Position numbers and translations under genes: made by a program
In this document: one piece after another, positions 8,500 through 19,286 of the stretch
Position numbering within the stretch: the first letter of the stretch is position 1
Layout of the letters: each line of letters opens with the position of its first letter
Source: Deltaproteobacteria bacterium
Lineage (GTDB): Bacteria > Myxococcota_A > Polyangia > Haliangiales > JADYYK01
Assembly: GCA_020853705.1 (NCBI GenBank)
Contig: JADYYK010000099.1
Span: forward strand, 1 to 64,000
DNA length: 64,000 nucleotides
Direction: 5' to 3'
The notes under the pieces: generated by a model
Told to the model about the DNA's origin: nothing
The model's input: only the letters and a program-made list of their open reading frames with translations
Databases searched by the model: none

Positions 8500-9614
8500 A
8501 GACGCTGGGCGACTTCCTGGCTCGCTTCGTGGCGCCGCTGATCGGGGCCGGCGAGGTCCACATCGCGGCCCCGGTGCGCCTGGCCCGGGTCGCCGAGTGG
8601 GCGCTCGAGCTGGCCAACCACTCGGCCGAGCTGGAGGCCATCGATCAGCTGCGCCAGCGCGCCGCCGCCACGCTGGTGGTGCAGCGTCCCAGCCTGCTGT
8701 TCGGCGAGCTCGAGCTGCGCATCATGGTCGGCGTGCACAACCTGCTCTACCTGTCACACCCCGAGGCCGACGGCACCATGACCACCAGGGCGCAGCGCGC
8801 GCGCGTCGCGCTGGCCTGCCTGCAGCTGCTGCGCGCGCCGGCCGCCACCGGGCAGGCCGCGCTGCTCTCCCGCCACACCCTGATCGAGCCGGTGTTCGAG
8901 CTGGAGCGCCGCGACATCGACCTCAAGTGGTGGACCGGGTCGCGCCGCTTCCACGGCCAGAAGGTGCCCGGCCGCCTCAAGCTGTGGCCGCGCCTGCGCA
9001 ACGTCACCGAGACGGTGCGCCGGGTGCCGTTCTGGGAGATCTTCAGCGACGACGCCGCCGCCGCGGTCGGCGAGCTGTTCGCCCTCAGCCCGCTGACCGA
9101 TCTGCTGTGGCCGGCGCGCGGCGCGCTGCCCTTCAGCTTCGAGCACCGCCACCTCGCGGTGCTGGCCGATCGCGAGCTCGGGCGGCTGGTGTGCTACCAC
9201 CTCGGCCGCGATCTGGCCGCCCACGCCCACACCCTGGGCGGCGCCCTCGGGCGCACCCTGGGTCAGTCCAGCGTGCCCGCGCGCCCCTTCGTCGAGCTCC
9301 TGCTGTACCTGCACTACCTGCACGCGCAGGCGGCGTCGCCGCTGCAGCTGGCACCGCTGGGCCCCGGCACCGCCGCGCACGCCGGCCTGTTCTGGGCCCT
9401 GCCCGCCGCCGCCGCCAAGGCGCGGGGCCACATCGTCGGCCCGCCAGGCTGGGACGACGACCCCACCAGCCCCAGCGCCACCGCCTGGCGCGCCTACCTG
9501 GCGCAGGCCGGCGCCGCCGCCGGGCTCGACGTGGTCGAGTCGCTGGCGCCCCGCCTGACCGCCGTGCTGGCGCCGCCGCTGGCCCCCCCGACCCCGCTGG
9601 CGCGCACCGCCTAG
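8496..9614 (+). CDS. Protein of unknown family, translationally coupled to the preceding gene
   Basis: 372 aa. The GTG at 8496 overlaps the TGA of the upstream gene, with a GGGGGCGG run just before it; a longer frame from 8403 lies inside the upstream gene and is rejected. Mostly alpha-helical with conserved-looking aromatic segments (LKWWTGSRRFHG, FWEIFSDD, YLHYLHA). No cofactor or nucleotide motif, no membrane segment. The paired start/stop and its place before moxR suggest it acts as partner or adaptor of the MoxR ATPase. I assign no function. Confidence 0.82.
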   Translation: MKTLGDFLARFVAPLIGAGEVHIAAPVRLARVAEWALELANHSAELEAIDQLRQRAAATLVVQRPSLLFGELELRIMVGVHNLLYLSHPEADGTMTTRAQRARVALACLQLLRAPAATGQAALLSRHTLIEPVFELERRDIDLKWWTGSRRFHGQKVPGRLKLWPRLRNVTETVRRVPFWEIFSDDAAAAVGELFALSPLTDLLWPARGALPFSFEHRHLAVLADRELGRLVCYHLGRDLAAHAHTLGGALGRTLGQSSVPARPFVELLLYLHYLHAQAASPLQLAPLGPGTAAHAGLFWALPAAAAKARGHIVGPPGWDDDPTSPSATAWRAYLAQAGAAAGLDVVESLAPRLTAVLAPPLAPPTPLARTA

Positions 9615-9652
9615 CGCCCACCTAGAGCCCAGAGCCAACAGATAGAGGAGCC

Positions 9653-10876
<1,224 letters not shown>

Positions 10877-10878
10877 AC

Positions 10879-12366
10879 ATGCCGCTGCCCGCAGACGCAC
10901 GGCGCTCGCCCACGGCGCGCGCCATCGGCACCATGGCGCTGAGCCAGGTCGAGACCGCCAGCCCGATGGCGGTGGTGCGCGCGGCGTCGTGGCACAACCT
11001 GATGGCGCGTTTCGGCGTGCGCGTGCCGCTGTTCCTGGTTCACGACCTCGGCACCCTGTTCAGCCAGCCGCGCGGCGCCTCGGGCTACCAGTTCGCGCCG
11101 CGCCCGGAGCTTCAGCGCCTCGGCCTCGACGAGGGCGACCGCCAGCTGGTGACGCGCTACCGCGAGCTCCTGCAGTCGATCGCGGAGTCGGAGGTGCCCG
11201 AGCGCGCGGCCTCGTTCCGCCTGCGTGACGAGCTCATCGCCGTCATCCTGGTGCGCCTGCTGTCCGACCTGGTCATCCGCTATGCCCAGCCGCGCGCGCT
11301 GGGCGCCGCCGCCGACGGCGAGCTGCCGCTGGATCCGACGCTGTACGAGGGCGCCGACCTGGCGCAGCACTTCCGCGACTTCGACCACAAGGCCACCCTG
11401 CGCTTCCTCGATCACGCCCTGCGCATGGGCCTCCACGTCATCACGCAGGTCGAGATGATCGACCTCGATACGTTGCGCCTGATCGGCCTCTTCAAGGAGA
11501 GCCAGTCCGAGGGCGATCCGCTCGATCTGGCCGACCTGCACGCCGCGCTGGCCTCGCCCGAGGCCAACGACGTGGTCAACTTCTCGCTCGAGCTCTTGCC
11601 CTCGATCCTGGAGACCAAGCGCGCCTCGGGGTCGCAGACCTTCTCGGTCGATGGCTATGCGTCGATCGAGCGCCGCGGCAACCTGGACTCGCTGATGCTC
11701 AGCGAGCTGGCCCACGACGAGGAGCTGTTCACGCAGAAGGTCATCGACAACGAGCTCTACTACTACGGCCACGAGAAGTCGCGCGAGGAGGAGCGCCGCT
11801 ACCAGCTGGTCCTGATCGACGCCTCGGCCTCGATGCGCGGCGACCGTCAGGTCTTCGCGCGCGGGCTGGCGCTGACCCTGGTCAAGAAGCTGGCGCTCAA
11901 GGGCGACGAGATCGGCATCCGCTTCTTCGACTCGCGCCTGTACGACCTGGTCAAGGTGACGCCGGGCGGCGCCTTCCCGGTGCCCTATCTGCTGTCGTTC
12001 AAGAGCGAGCGGGGGCGCAACTATGGCCGCGTGTTCCGCCACCTGATGATCGACCTCGGCCGGCTGCGCGCGGCGCGGCGCCGGCGCATCGTGGTCACCT
12101 TCATCACCCACGGCCAGTGCCACATCCCCATCGAGCTGGTGCGCGATCTCAAGCGCCTGGCCACGCTGTACGGCGTCTTCATCCTGCCCTCGCGCGAGGT
12201 CGAGCTCGACTACCTCGGCGAGCTCGACAAGTACCAGGTCGTCAGCGCCGAGGTGCTGGCGGACCGCAAGGTGCGCGCCGACCGCGCCAAGGAGATCGTC
12301 GAGGACGCCAGCGAGCGCGCGCGCTTCTCCGGGGCCGCCGCCTATGTCCGCCCGGGGGGCCCCTAG
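10879..12366 (+). CDS. vWA-domain protein, partner of the MoxR ATPase
   Basis: 495 aa from ATG 10879, 2 nt after moxR. Residues 1-300 are helical with no recognised domain. The vWA fold is residues 306-480: MIDAS motif DASAS (314-318) after the hydrophobic strand YQLVLI, then FFDSRLYDLV and the strands RRIVVTFITHGQ and LYGVFILPS. The Asp-x-Ser-x-Ser residues needed for Mg2+ binding are intact. An N-terminal helical half with a C-terminal vWA is the arrangement seen in ViaA/CoxE-type MoxR partners. No signal peptide or membrane helix, so cytoplasmic. It probably delivers substrates or effectors to the MoxR ring. Confidence 0.93.
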   Translation: MPLPADARRSPTARAIGTMALSQVETASPMAVVRAASWHNLMARFGVRVPLFLVHDLGTLFSQPRGASGYQFAPRPELQRLGLDEGDRQLVTRYRELLQSIAESEVPERAASFRLRDELIAVILVRLLSDLVIRYAQPRALGAAADGELPLDPTLYEGADLAQHFRDFDHKATLRFLDHALRMGLHVITQVEMIDLDTLRLIGLFKESQSEGDPLDLADLHAALASPEANDVVNFSLELLPSILETKRASGSQTFSVDGYASIERRGNLDSLMLSELAHDEELFTQKVIDNELYYYGHEKSREEERRYQLVLIDASASMRGDRQVFARGLALTLVKKLALKGDEIGIRFFDSRLYDLVKVTPGGAFPVPYLLSFKSERGRNYGRVFRHLMIDLGRLRAARRRRIVVTFITHGQCHIPIELVRDLKRLATLYGVFILPSREVELDYLGELDKYQVVSAEVLADRKVRADRAKEIVEDASERARFSGAAAYVRPGGP

Positions 12367-12368
12367 CC

Positions 12369-14186
<1,818 letters not shown>

Positions 14187-14197
14187 CCGGCCTGCGG

Positions 14198-14455
14198 TCA
14201 GGGACCAGCGGCCCTGGCCAGCACTCCCTCCAGCCGGCGCTGCGGCGCCAGATCCTCGGCCAGCTCGCAGACCTCGACGATGGTGCGCTGGAGGTAGCGG
14301 CGATCGAGCCTGGCGCCCTGGCGCCGCACGATCCCGATGGCGTCGAGCAGATCCTCGATCGATTGCCGGACGGTCAGCGCCGCGAGCGCGCGCCGGGCCG
14401 GAGCCTCGCGGAGCAGCTGGTATGCGGCCTGATCCTTGATCACCGGGTCGAGCAT
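14198..14455 (-). CDS. Small hypothetical protein
   Basis: 85 aa from ATG 14455. The product is soluble, helical and amphipathic, rich in Arg/Leu/Ala, with no Cys motif, signal or membrane segment (opening MLDPVIKDQAAYQLLRE). Codon usage has the same GC-rich third positions as its neighbours and the composition is ordinary for a protein, which is why I call it real. It is convergent with the TPR-HEAT gene (11 nt apart) and divergent from the copper lipoprotein. The longer frame reaching 15055 runs antisense through that lipoprotein and is not used. No family recognised. Confidence 0.6.
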   Translation of the reverse strand: MLDPVIKDQAAYQLLREAPARRALAALTVRQSIEDLLDAIGIVRRQGARLDRRYLQRTIVEVCELAEDLAPQRRLEGVLARAAGP

Positions 14456-14500
14456 ACTCCGGGACCGAGACCGGGGCTGGCCATGTGATAGACCTTGGCC

Positions 14501-15250
14501 ATGACCAAGCGTGCGCTGGTGGCGATGCTCGTGGTGGCTGTGGCGGTGGGTGGGTGTGGCGGCAAGAAGAAGGGCGGCGGAGGCGGCGGCGAGGGGCCTG
14601 CGCCGTCGGACAGCCCGACCCCGGTGGCGTCCCCCGCGCCGACCAGCGCCTTCCACGTCACCGGCAGCGTGAGCTACGCCGGCGAGGCCAAGCTGGAGAC
14701 CTCGCGCGCGGCGCAGGATCAGGCCACCTGCGGCACCAGCGTGGCGGTGCCCGGCAGCGTCCGCGTCGAGGCCGGCAAGCTGCGCGACGTCGCGCTGTGG
14801 CTGGAGGGCACCCCCAAGGGCAGCGGCGGCGAGGCCCGGGTCGTCATCGATCAGAAGAAGTGCACCTATGACCCATGGATCGCGACCGCGACCGTCGGCG
14901 CCGTGCTCGACATCGGCAACAGCGATCCGGTGATGCACAACGTGCACGGCTACAAGGACGACAGCACGACCTTCAACGAGTCGACGCTGGGCGGCAAGCA
15001 CCTCAAGCAGAAGCTCGAGGAGCTGGGCGACGTGGTGCTCAAGTGCGACGTGCACCCGTGGATGGAGTCACACGTGAAGGTGTTCGATCACCCGTACCAT
15101 GGCGTGGCCGCGGCGGACGGCAGCTTCAGTCTGCCCGCGCCGCCTGCTGGCGACTACGAGCTGGTGGCCTGGCACCAGAAGCTGGGCGAGAAGCGGGTCA
15201 AGGTGACGGTGCCGGCGGACGGGGACGCGAAGGTGGACGTGGGGTTCTGA
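14501..15250 (+). CDS. Cupredoxin-like lipoprotein with a type-1 copper site
   Basis: 249 aa from ATG 14501. The signal peptide ends in the lipobox V-G-G-C19, followed by Gly/Lys and Pro/Ser linkers. The C-terminal two-thirds are a beta domain with His146 (P-V-M-H-N-V-H) and the C182-x2-H185-x2-M188 loop (KCDVHPWM), the spacing of a type-1 blue-copper centre. Residues 190-249 resemble a carboxypeptidase-regulatory-like beta sandwich (G-S-F-S-L-P-A-P-P-A-G-D-Y-E-L-V-A-W-H). Probable role is periplasmic electron transfer. It converges on a PuuD-like membrane protein; both could belong to an electron-transfer process, but this is only positional. Confidence 0.85.
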   Translation: MTKRALVAMLVVAVAVGGCGGKKKGGGGGGEGPAPSDSPTPVASPAPTSAFHVTGSVSYAGEAKLETSRAAQDQATCGTSVAVPGSVRVEAGKLRDVALWLEGTPKGSGGEARVVIDQKKCTYDPWIATATVGAVLDIGNSDPVMHNVHGYKDDSTTFNESTLGGKHLKQKLEELGDVVLKCDVHPWMESHVKVFDHPYHGVAAADGSFSLPAPPAGDYELVAWHQKLGEKRVKVTVPADGDAKVDVGF

Positions 15251-15284
15251 CGGAGGCGGGAGCGGACGGACGGAACGGAAACGG

Positions 15285-15358
15285 AGCCGGACGGGGACGG
15301 AGCCGGACGGGGACGGAGCCGGACGGGGACGGAGCCGGACGGGGACGGAGCCGGACGG
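15285..15358. repeat. 16-bp tandem array after the cupredoxin gene
   Basis: Units start at 15285, 15301, 15317, 15333 and 15349 (period 16, core AGCCGGACGGGGACGG), four full copies and one partial with almost no divergence. It lies 34 nt after the stop at 15250 and runs directly into the hairpin at 15357. There are no spacers, so it is not a CRISPR array. Confidence 0.92.
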
Positions 15359-15391
15359 AAACGATTGGGCCCTACGGGCTCAATCGTTTCC
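15357..15391. terminator. Bidirectional terminator-like hairpin
   Basis: A 16-bp stem (left arm begins GGAAACGATTG, one G-U pair) with a 3-nt loop, lying between the convergent genes ending at 15250 and 15380. The left arm and its complement both give a short run of A/T near the base. The stop codon of the minus-strand gene is inside the right arm. The palindrome can act on transcripts from both sides. Confidence 0.75.
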
Positions 15392-16033
15392 GATATCCGT
15401 GCCGACCTTGGGCGCGACCATGAAGAGGTGGAAGAAGGTCGCCAGCGCCAGCACCACGGCGATGATCGCGGTGACCGGGTTGATCGAGCTGTAGTGGCCC
15501 GGGGCCAGCATGCCGAACAGCATCGGCGCCGACAGGTAGGTGTTCAGCTTGGAGGCGTTGCCGGCCATCTTGACCATGGCGGCGTCGGGCGCCTTGCCGT
15601 CACGCACGGCGCGGATGATCTTCTGCTGCCGCGGCCAGATGATGAACCAGACGTTGAACCACATGATGATGCCGCAGGTCATGCCGATCATGATCCAGAT
15701 GGCGCGGTCGGTGATCTTGTCGTTGAACTTCCACAGCGCGCTCGGCCCGAACTTGCCGTCGCCCTTGTACATGTAGAGCAGCGTGAACAGCGCCAGGCCC
15801 ATGATGAGGGTGAGCATGGCGCCCCAGCGGAACCAGAACAGCGCCCGCGGCAGCAGCTGCGGGTTGACCTTCTGCTTGACGTCCTTCTCGATCTTGGCCT
15901 GGAAGTTGGCGTTCACGAAGTTGAAGAAGTACAGGTGACCGATCCAGATGATGCCGGCGATGACGTGCAGCCAGCGCAGCAGGAGCTCGAGGTTGCCCTC
16001 CCAATCGGAGCGGGCGAGGATGGATGCGAACAT
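15380..16033 (-). CDS. PuuD-like (DUF989) integral membrane protein without cytochrome c domain
   Basis: 217 aa from ATG 16033 (GGGAGG 9 nt upstream); a longer frame to 16114 would run over the palindrome and lacks a ribosome site. About five membrane helices. The opening WLHVIAGIIWIGHLYFFNF and the late segment SAPMLFGMLAPGHY match the membrane domain of PuuD/urate-hydroxylase-type proteins, including the conserved His residues that could bind heme or metal. Authentic PuuD carries a C-terminal cytochrome c of about 100 residues, absent here, so urate activity should not be assumed. Just upstream is an FNR-like palindrome, suggesting control by a CRP/FNR-family regulator. Confidence 0.8.
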   Translation of the reverse strand: MFASILARSDWEGNLELLLRWLHVIAGIIWIGHLYFFNFVNANFQAKIEKDVKQKVNPQLLPRALFWFRWGAMLTLIMGLALFTLLYMYKGDGKFGPSALWKFNDKITDRAIWIMIGMTCGIIMWFNVWFIIWPRQQKIIRAVRDGKAPDAAMVKMAGNASKLNTYLSAPMLFGMLAPGHYSSINPVTAIIAVVLALATFFHLFMVAPKVGTDIGND

Positions 16034-16070
16034 GGAAGCGGACCTCCCAGGGGGGGTGGTGGTGGTGGAG

Positions 16071-16090
16071 AACTTGACCGGCGTCAAGTT
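16071..16090. promoter_or_regulatory. FNR/CRP-type palindromic operator
   Basis: A 20-bp inverted repeat: arms AACTTGAC and GTCAAGTT with a 4-nt centre (CGGC). The core TTGAC-N4-GTCAA has the half-site spacing of CRP/FNR-superfamily binding sites. It lies 37 nt upstream of the PuuD-like start (16033) and 41 nt upstream of the acylase start (16132), so it could control either or both. A CRP-like protein is encoded at 44090-44776, but any link is speculative. Confidence 0.6.
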
Positions 16091-16131
16091 AACGAAAGTG
16101 CGTCGGGGGCGCAATGCTATGCTGCCGCCCC

Positions 16132-19062
16132 ATGAGCAGGCTTCATTTCGGGGTATTTTCTCTCCTCGCGGCCAGCGCGTTCGGCCTGGTCTCCTGCGGT
16201 GACGACGCCGCCCGCGAGGGCGTGACCAGGCCCAAGCTGGCCATCGACGCCCTCCCGATCGCCAAGGTCGTCACCACGCGCGTCGCCACCGGCCAGCTGG
16301 CCGGCACCGTCGACCTGGTGCGCGACAAGCAGGGCGTGGTCCACGTCTATGCGGCCACCGAGCGCGACGCTGCCTTCGGCAACGGCTGGATCGCGGCGCA
16401 CGACCGCCTGATCCAGATGCAGGTCTTCCGCCACATCGCGGCCGGCCGCCTCAGCGAGCTGTTCGGGGCGCTGCAGCGCGACGTCATCGAGGGCGACTTC
16501 ACCATGCGCACGCACATGCTGCGCGCCAAGGCCGAGGCCTCGTTCGCCGAGCTGGCGGCGTCGACCGACGCCACCGACCAGGGCATCGTGCGCATGCTGC
16601 AGGGCTACGCCGACGGAGTGAACGCCTATGTCGAGGCCCAGCGTCGCAACGAGTTCAAGCTCGATGACTCGATCGACATGTGGTTCGACATCGAGAAGTG
16701 GGAGCCCTGGACGCCGGTCGACACCCTGGCACTGGGCCGCCTGCAGCAGTTCTCGCTGGCCTACAACGACTTCGAGCTGCGCCTGACGCGCGCGCGCGAG
16801 CAGTCGGCCGCGCTGTTCGACAACGCCGCCGCCGGCACGCCCGAGAGGGCGCGCGCCGGCGCCTTCCACGATCTCTACAACGTGCACCCGATGGACACCG
16901 TGCCCACCGTCGACGGCTGGCCCAACCTGGGCACCGACACCGGCTCGCGCGCCTCGGGCGTGACCGCGCCGGCGTGGCTGGCGCGCATCAAGTCGCCCGA
17001 GGTGCCGCTCGAGCTGCTCGACGCGCTGCTGGCGTCGCGCGGCAACAACTGGCTGCAGCGCAGCCTCAACCACTCGGTCGGCTCCAACAACTGGGTCATC
17101 GCCGGCTCGAAGACGCAGTCGGGGCGCGCGGTGCTGGCCAATGACACCCACCTGCCGCTGCTATCGCCGTCGATCTGGTACTCGGTGCACCTGGTGGTCC
17201 CGGCGCAGCCCGACAAGGGCGAGCCTGGCCTCGACGTCATCGGCGAGTCGTTCCCCGGCGTGCCCGGCGTGCTGCTGGGCATGAACCAGCACGTGGCCTG
17301 GGGCGCCACCGTCGCGGTGCACGACGTCAACGACATCTACAAGGAGGACATCGTGCCGTGCGCCGCGGGCGGCGGCGACTGCGTCAAGTGGAAGGGCACC
17401 GAGGTCAAGCTCGAGAAGCGCACCGAGACCTTCAAGATCGGCGCGGTCGGCACCATCACGCAGACCAAGACGTTCGAGTTCGAGGTGGTGCCGCACCACG
17501 GCCCCATCCTGCCGGTGGTGCAGAACTACGAGGTCAAGGCGCGCACCCCGGGCGCCGGCACCGCGCTGTCGGTGCGCTTCACCGGCCACGACATCACCCA
17601 GGAGGTGCGCACGGTGTATGGCCTGAACCGGGCCAGGAACAACGCCGACGCCTTCAAGGCGCTGAAGAGCTTCGAGTTCGGCGCCTTCAACTGGGTCATC
17701 ATCGACGACGCCAACACCATCGCCTGGTCGACCGCGGCCAAGCTGCCCTGGCGCCCCCTGGCGGCCATGACCTATGACGCCAAGCTGCGCCCCGACGGCA
17801 CCTCACCGGTGTTCGTGCTGCCCGGCGACGGCAGCGCCGACTGGGACGGCTACATGGACGGGCGCTACATCCCGCACGCCATCAACCCGGCGCAGGGCTA
17901 CCTGGTCAGCGCCAACTCCGACCCGGTGGGCGAGACCTTCGACGGCGACGCGCTCAACGGGCCGATGGTCGATGGCAAGCACCTGTACATCAGCGCGACC
18001 TACGACGTCGGCTTCCGCACCGGGCGCATCACGCGCCTGATCCAGGACAAGACGGCCAACGGCGCCAAGATCAGCTTCGCCGATCAGGAGAAGATCCAGG
18101 CCGACGCGCACTCCAACTCGGGCGAGCGCATGCGGCCGTTCCTGGCCGCCGCCATCGTCCGCCTGGAGGCCGAGCTGGCCACGCCGGGGACCCACGCGGA
18201 TCTGACCGCGTTCGCGACCACGCTGGCGGGCGACGCGCCGCGCCTGGCCCGCCTGCGCGAGGCCGCGATGCGCATCAAGGACTGGACCCTGGACACCCCG
18301 GCGGGCGTGGCCGCGGGCGCGACCGACGCCGAGATCAAGGACAGCGTGGCCACCATGCTGTTCAACACCTGGCAGACCAAGGCGGTGCGCGGCGCCATCG
18401 GCGACGAGCTGGGCAAGATCGGCGACGGCGTCGACCTGCAGCTGGCCGACCGCGCCTTCTTGCAGCTGCTGGAGCGGCCGACCGAGCTGGTGACGCTCGA
18501 CACCAGCACCGGGCAGAGCGCGATGTGGGACGACCTCGGCACGCCCACCGTGACCGAGTCGCGCGACCTCGTCCTGGTCAGCGCGCTGGACCAGGCGGTC
18601 GCCTTCCTGGCCGGGCCGCCGCAGCCGAACGGGCAACCCGGGTTCGACTCCACCGACATGAGCACCTGGCGCTGGGGCAGGGTGCACAAGCTGAAGCTGG
18701 ACTCGCGCGTGGTGCCCAACGACAGCCTGGATCTGCCGGCCGCCAGCGAGACCGATCCGCTGAACCAGGGCGGCTTCCCGCGCCACGGCGAGAACCACAC
18801 CGTGGACGTCGCCAACAACGGGCTCGGGCTGGACTTCACCTACAGCGACGGCGCGGCGCGGCGCTGGGTCTGCGAGGTCGCCGAGGGCGGCGGCTTCAAG
18901 GCCAAGAACGCGCTGCCGGGCGGGCAGATCTTCAACCCGACCGACCCGCACTATCGCGATCAGCTCGACAAGTACTGGCTGAAGAACCAGTCGTTCGACG
19001 TGCCGGTCAAGGACACCGAGGTGGTCACCGCGGCCGAGGCGCGCTGGCAGCTGAAGCGGTAG
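16132..19062 (+). CDS. Penicillin acylase-family N-terminal nucleophile hydrolase (lipoprotein)
   Basis: 976 aa from ATG 16132; an ATG at 16114 would add six residues before the leader. The signal peptide ends in the lipobox L-V-S-C. The alpha-chain region (about 40-290) includes the substrate-pocket segment G-W-I-A-A-H-D-R-L-I-Q-M. The autoprocessing site is V-G|S318-N-N-W, and Ser318 becomes the catalytic nucleophile of the beta chain after cleavage. The beta chain follows with G-I-N/M-N-Q-H-V-A-W-G, then late Asn/Arg elements. Family members cleave amides such as acyl-homoserine lactones, penicillins or peptide caps. The mature enzyme is probably anchored in the periplasm or outer membrane. 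Its last 15 residues are encoded by a 58-bp sequence repeated at 23406. The substrate is not predictable from sequence. Confidence 0.92.
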   Translation: MSRLHFGVFSLLAASAFGLVSCGDDAAREGVTRPKLAIDALPIAKVVTTRVATGQLAGTVDLVRDKQGVVHVYAATERDAAFGNGWIAAHDRLIQMQVFRHIAAGRLSELFGALQRDVIEGDFTMRTHMLRAKAEASFAELAASTDATDQGIVRMLQGYADGVNAYVEAQRRNEFKLDDSIDMWFDIEKWEPWTPVDTLALGRLQQFSLAYNDFELRLTRAREQSAALFDNAAAGTPERARAGAFHDLYNVHPMDTVPTVDGWPNLGTDTGSRASGVTAPAWLARIKSPEVPLELLDALLASRGNNWLQRSLNHSVGSNNWVIAGSKTQSGRAVLANDTHLPLLSPSIWYSVHLVVPAQPDKGEPGLDVIGESFPGVPGVLLGMNQHVAWGATVAVHDVNDIYKEDIVPCAAGGGDCVKWKGTEVKLEKRTETFKIGAVGTITQTKTFEFEVVPHHGPILPVVQNYEVKARTPGAGTALSVRFTGHDITQEVRTVYGLNRARNNADAFKALKSFEFGAFNWVIIDDANTIAWSTAAKLPWRPLAAMTYDAKLRPDGTSPVFVLPGDGSADWDGYMDGRYIPHAINPAQGYLVSANSDPVGETFDGDALNGPMVDGKHLYISATYDVGFRTGRITRLIQDKTANGAKISFADQEKIQADAHSNSGERMRPFLAAAIVRLEAELATPGTHADLTAFATTLAGDAPRLARLREAAMRIKDWTLDTPAGVAAGATDAEIKDSVATMLFNTWQTKAVRGAIGDELGKIGDGVDLQLADRAFLQLLERPTELVTLDTSTGQSAMWDDLGTPTVTESRDLVLVSALDQAVAFLAGPPQPNGQPGFDSTDMSTWRWGRVHKLKLDSRVVPNDSLDLPAASETDPLNQGGFPRHGENHTVDVANNGLGLDFTYSDGAARRWVCEVAEGGGFKAKNALPGGQIFNPTDPHYRDQLDKYWLKNQSFDVPVKDTEVVTAAEARWQLKR
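19004..19061 (+). repeat. 58-bp direct repeat, copy 1 (end of penicillin acylase)
   Basis: Matches 23406-23463 at 56 of 58 positions, exactly 4,402 bp apart in the same orientation. This copy encodes the C-terminal end of the acylase, residues TEVVTAAEARWQLKR. Such a segment is expected in the acylase family, so this looks like the source copy. Confidence 0.95.
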
Positions 19063-19070
19063 CCGGTCAG

Positions 19071-19164
19071 GCGCCAGGCGCCAGGCACCAGGTGCCAGGC
19101 GGTCAGAGGTCAGGGGTCAGAGGTCAGGGGTCAGGGGTCAGGAGTCAGGAGTCAGGAGTCAGAG
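19071..19164. repeat. Heptamer tandem array after the acylase gene
   Basis: About 13 units of period 7: first four of a GCGCCAG type, then nine of GTCAGRR (from 19102). It starts 9 nt after the acylase stop. Similar GTCAGRN units recur after the second copy of the 58-bp repeat (23500-23520). Confidence 0.9.
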
Positions 19165-19286
19165 GTCGGCGGACATCCGCACGGCTGCGGGGGACGGTCG
19201 CTCACAGCGCCGCGGCTGCGCCGGCGCCTGCGCAGCGATCGGCCTTGACCTGGACGCGGACCTGGATCTTGTTCATACCTCTGACC

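Noticed and set aside
12117-12368. Upstream extension of the TPR-HEAT gene
   Set aside because: Lies in another frame of the vWA gene; the GTG at 12369 directly follows the vWA stop.
15285-15358. Possible CRISPR array
   Set aside because: Units are contiguous with no spacers and no cas genes are near; the same applies to the other arrays.
15380-16033. Urate hydroxylase (puuD) as a firm call
   Set aside because: The cytochrome c domain and neighbouring purine-degradation genes are missing, so only the membrane domain family is claimed.
16132-19062. Antibiotic-related function for the penicillin acylase
   Set aside because: Family members have many substrates and there are no biosynthetic or resistance genes nearby.
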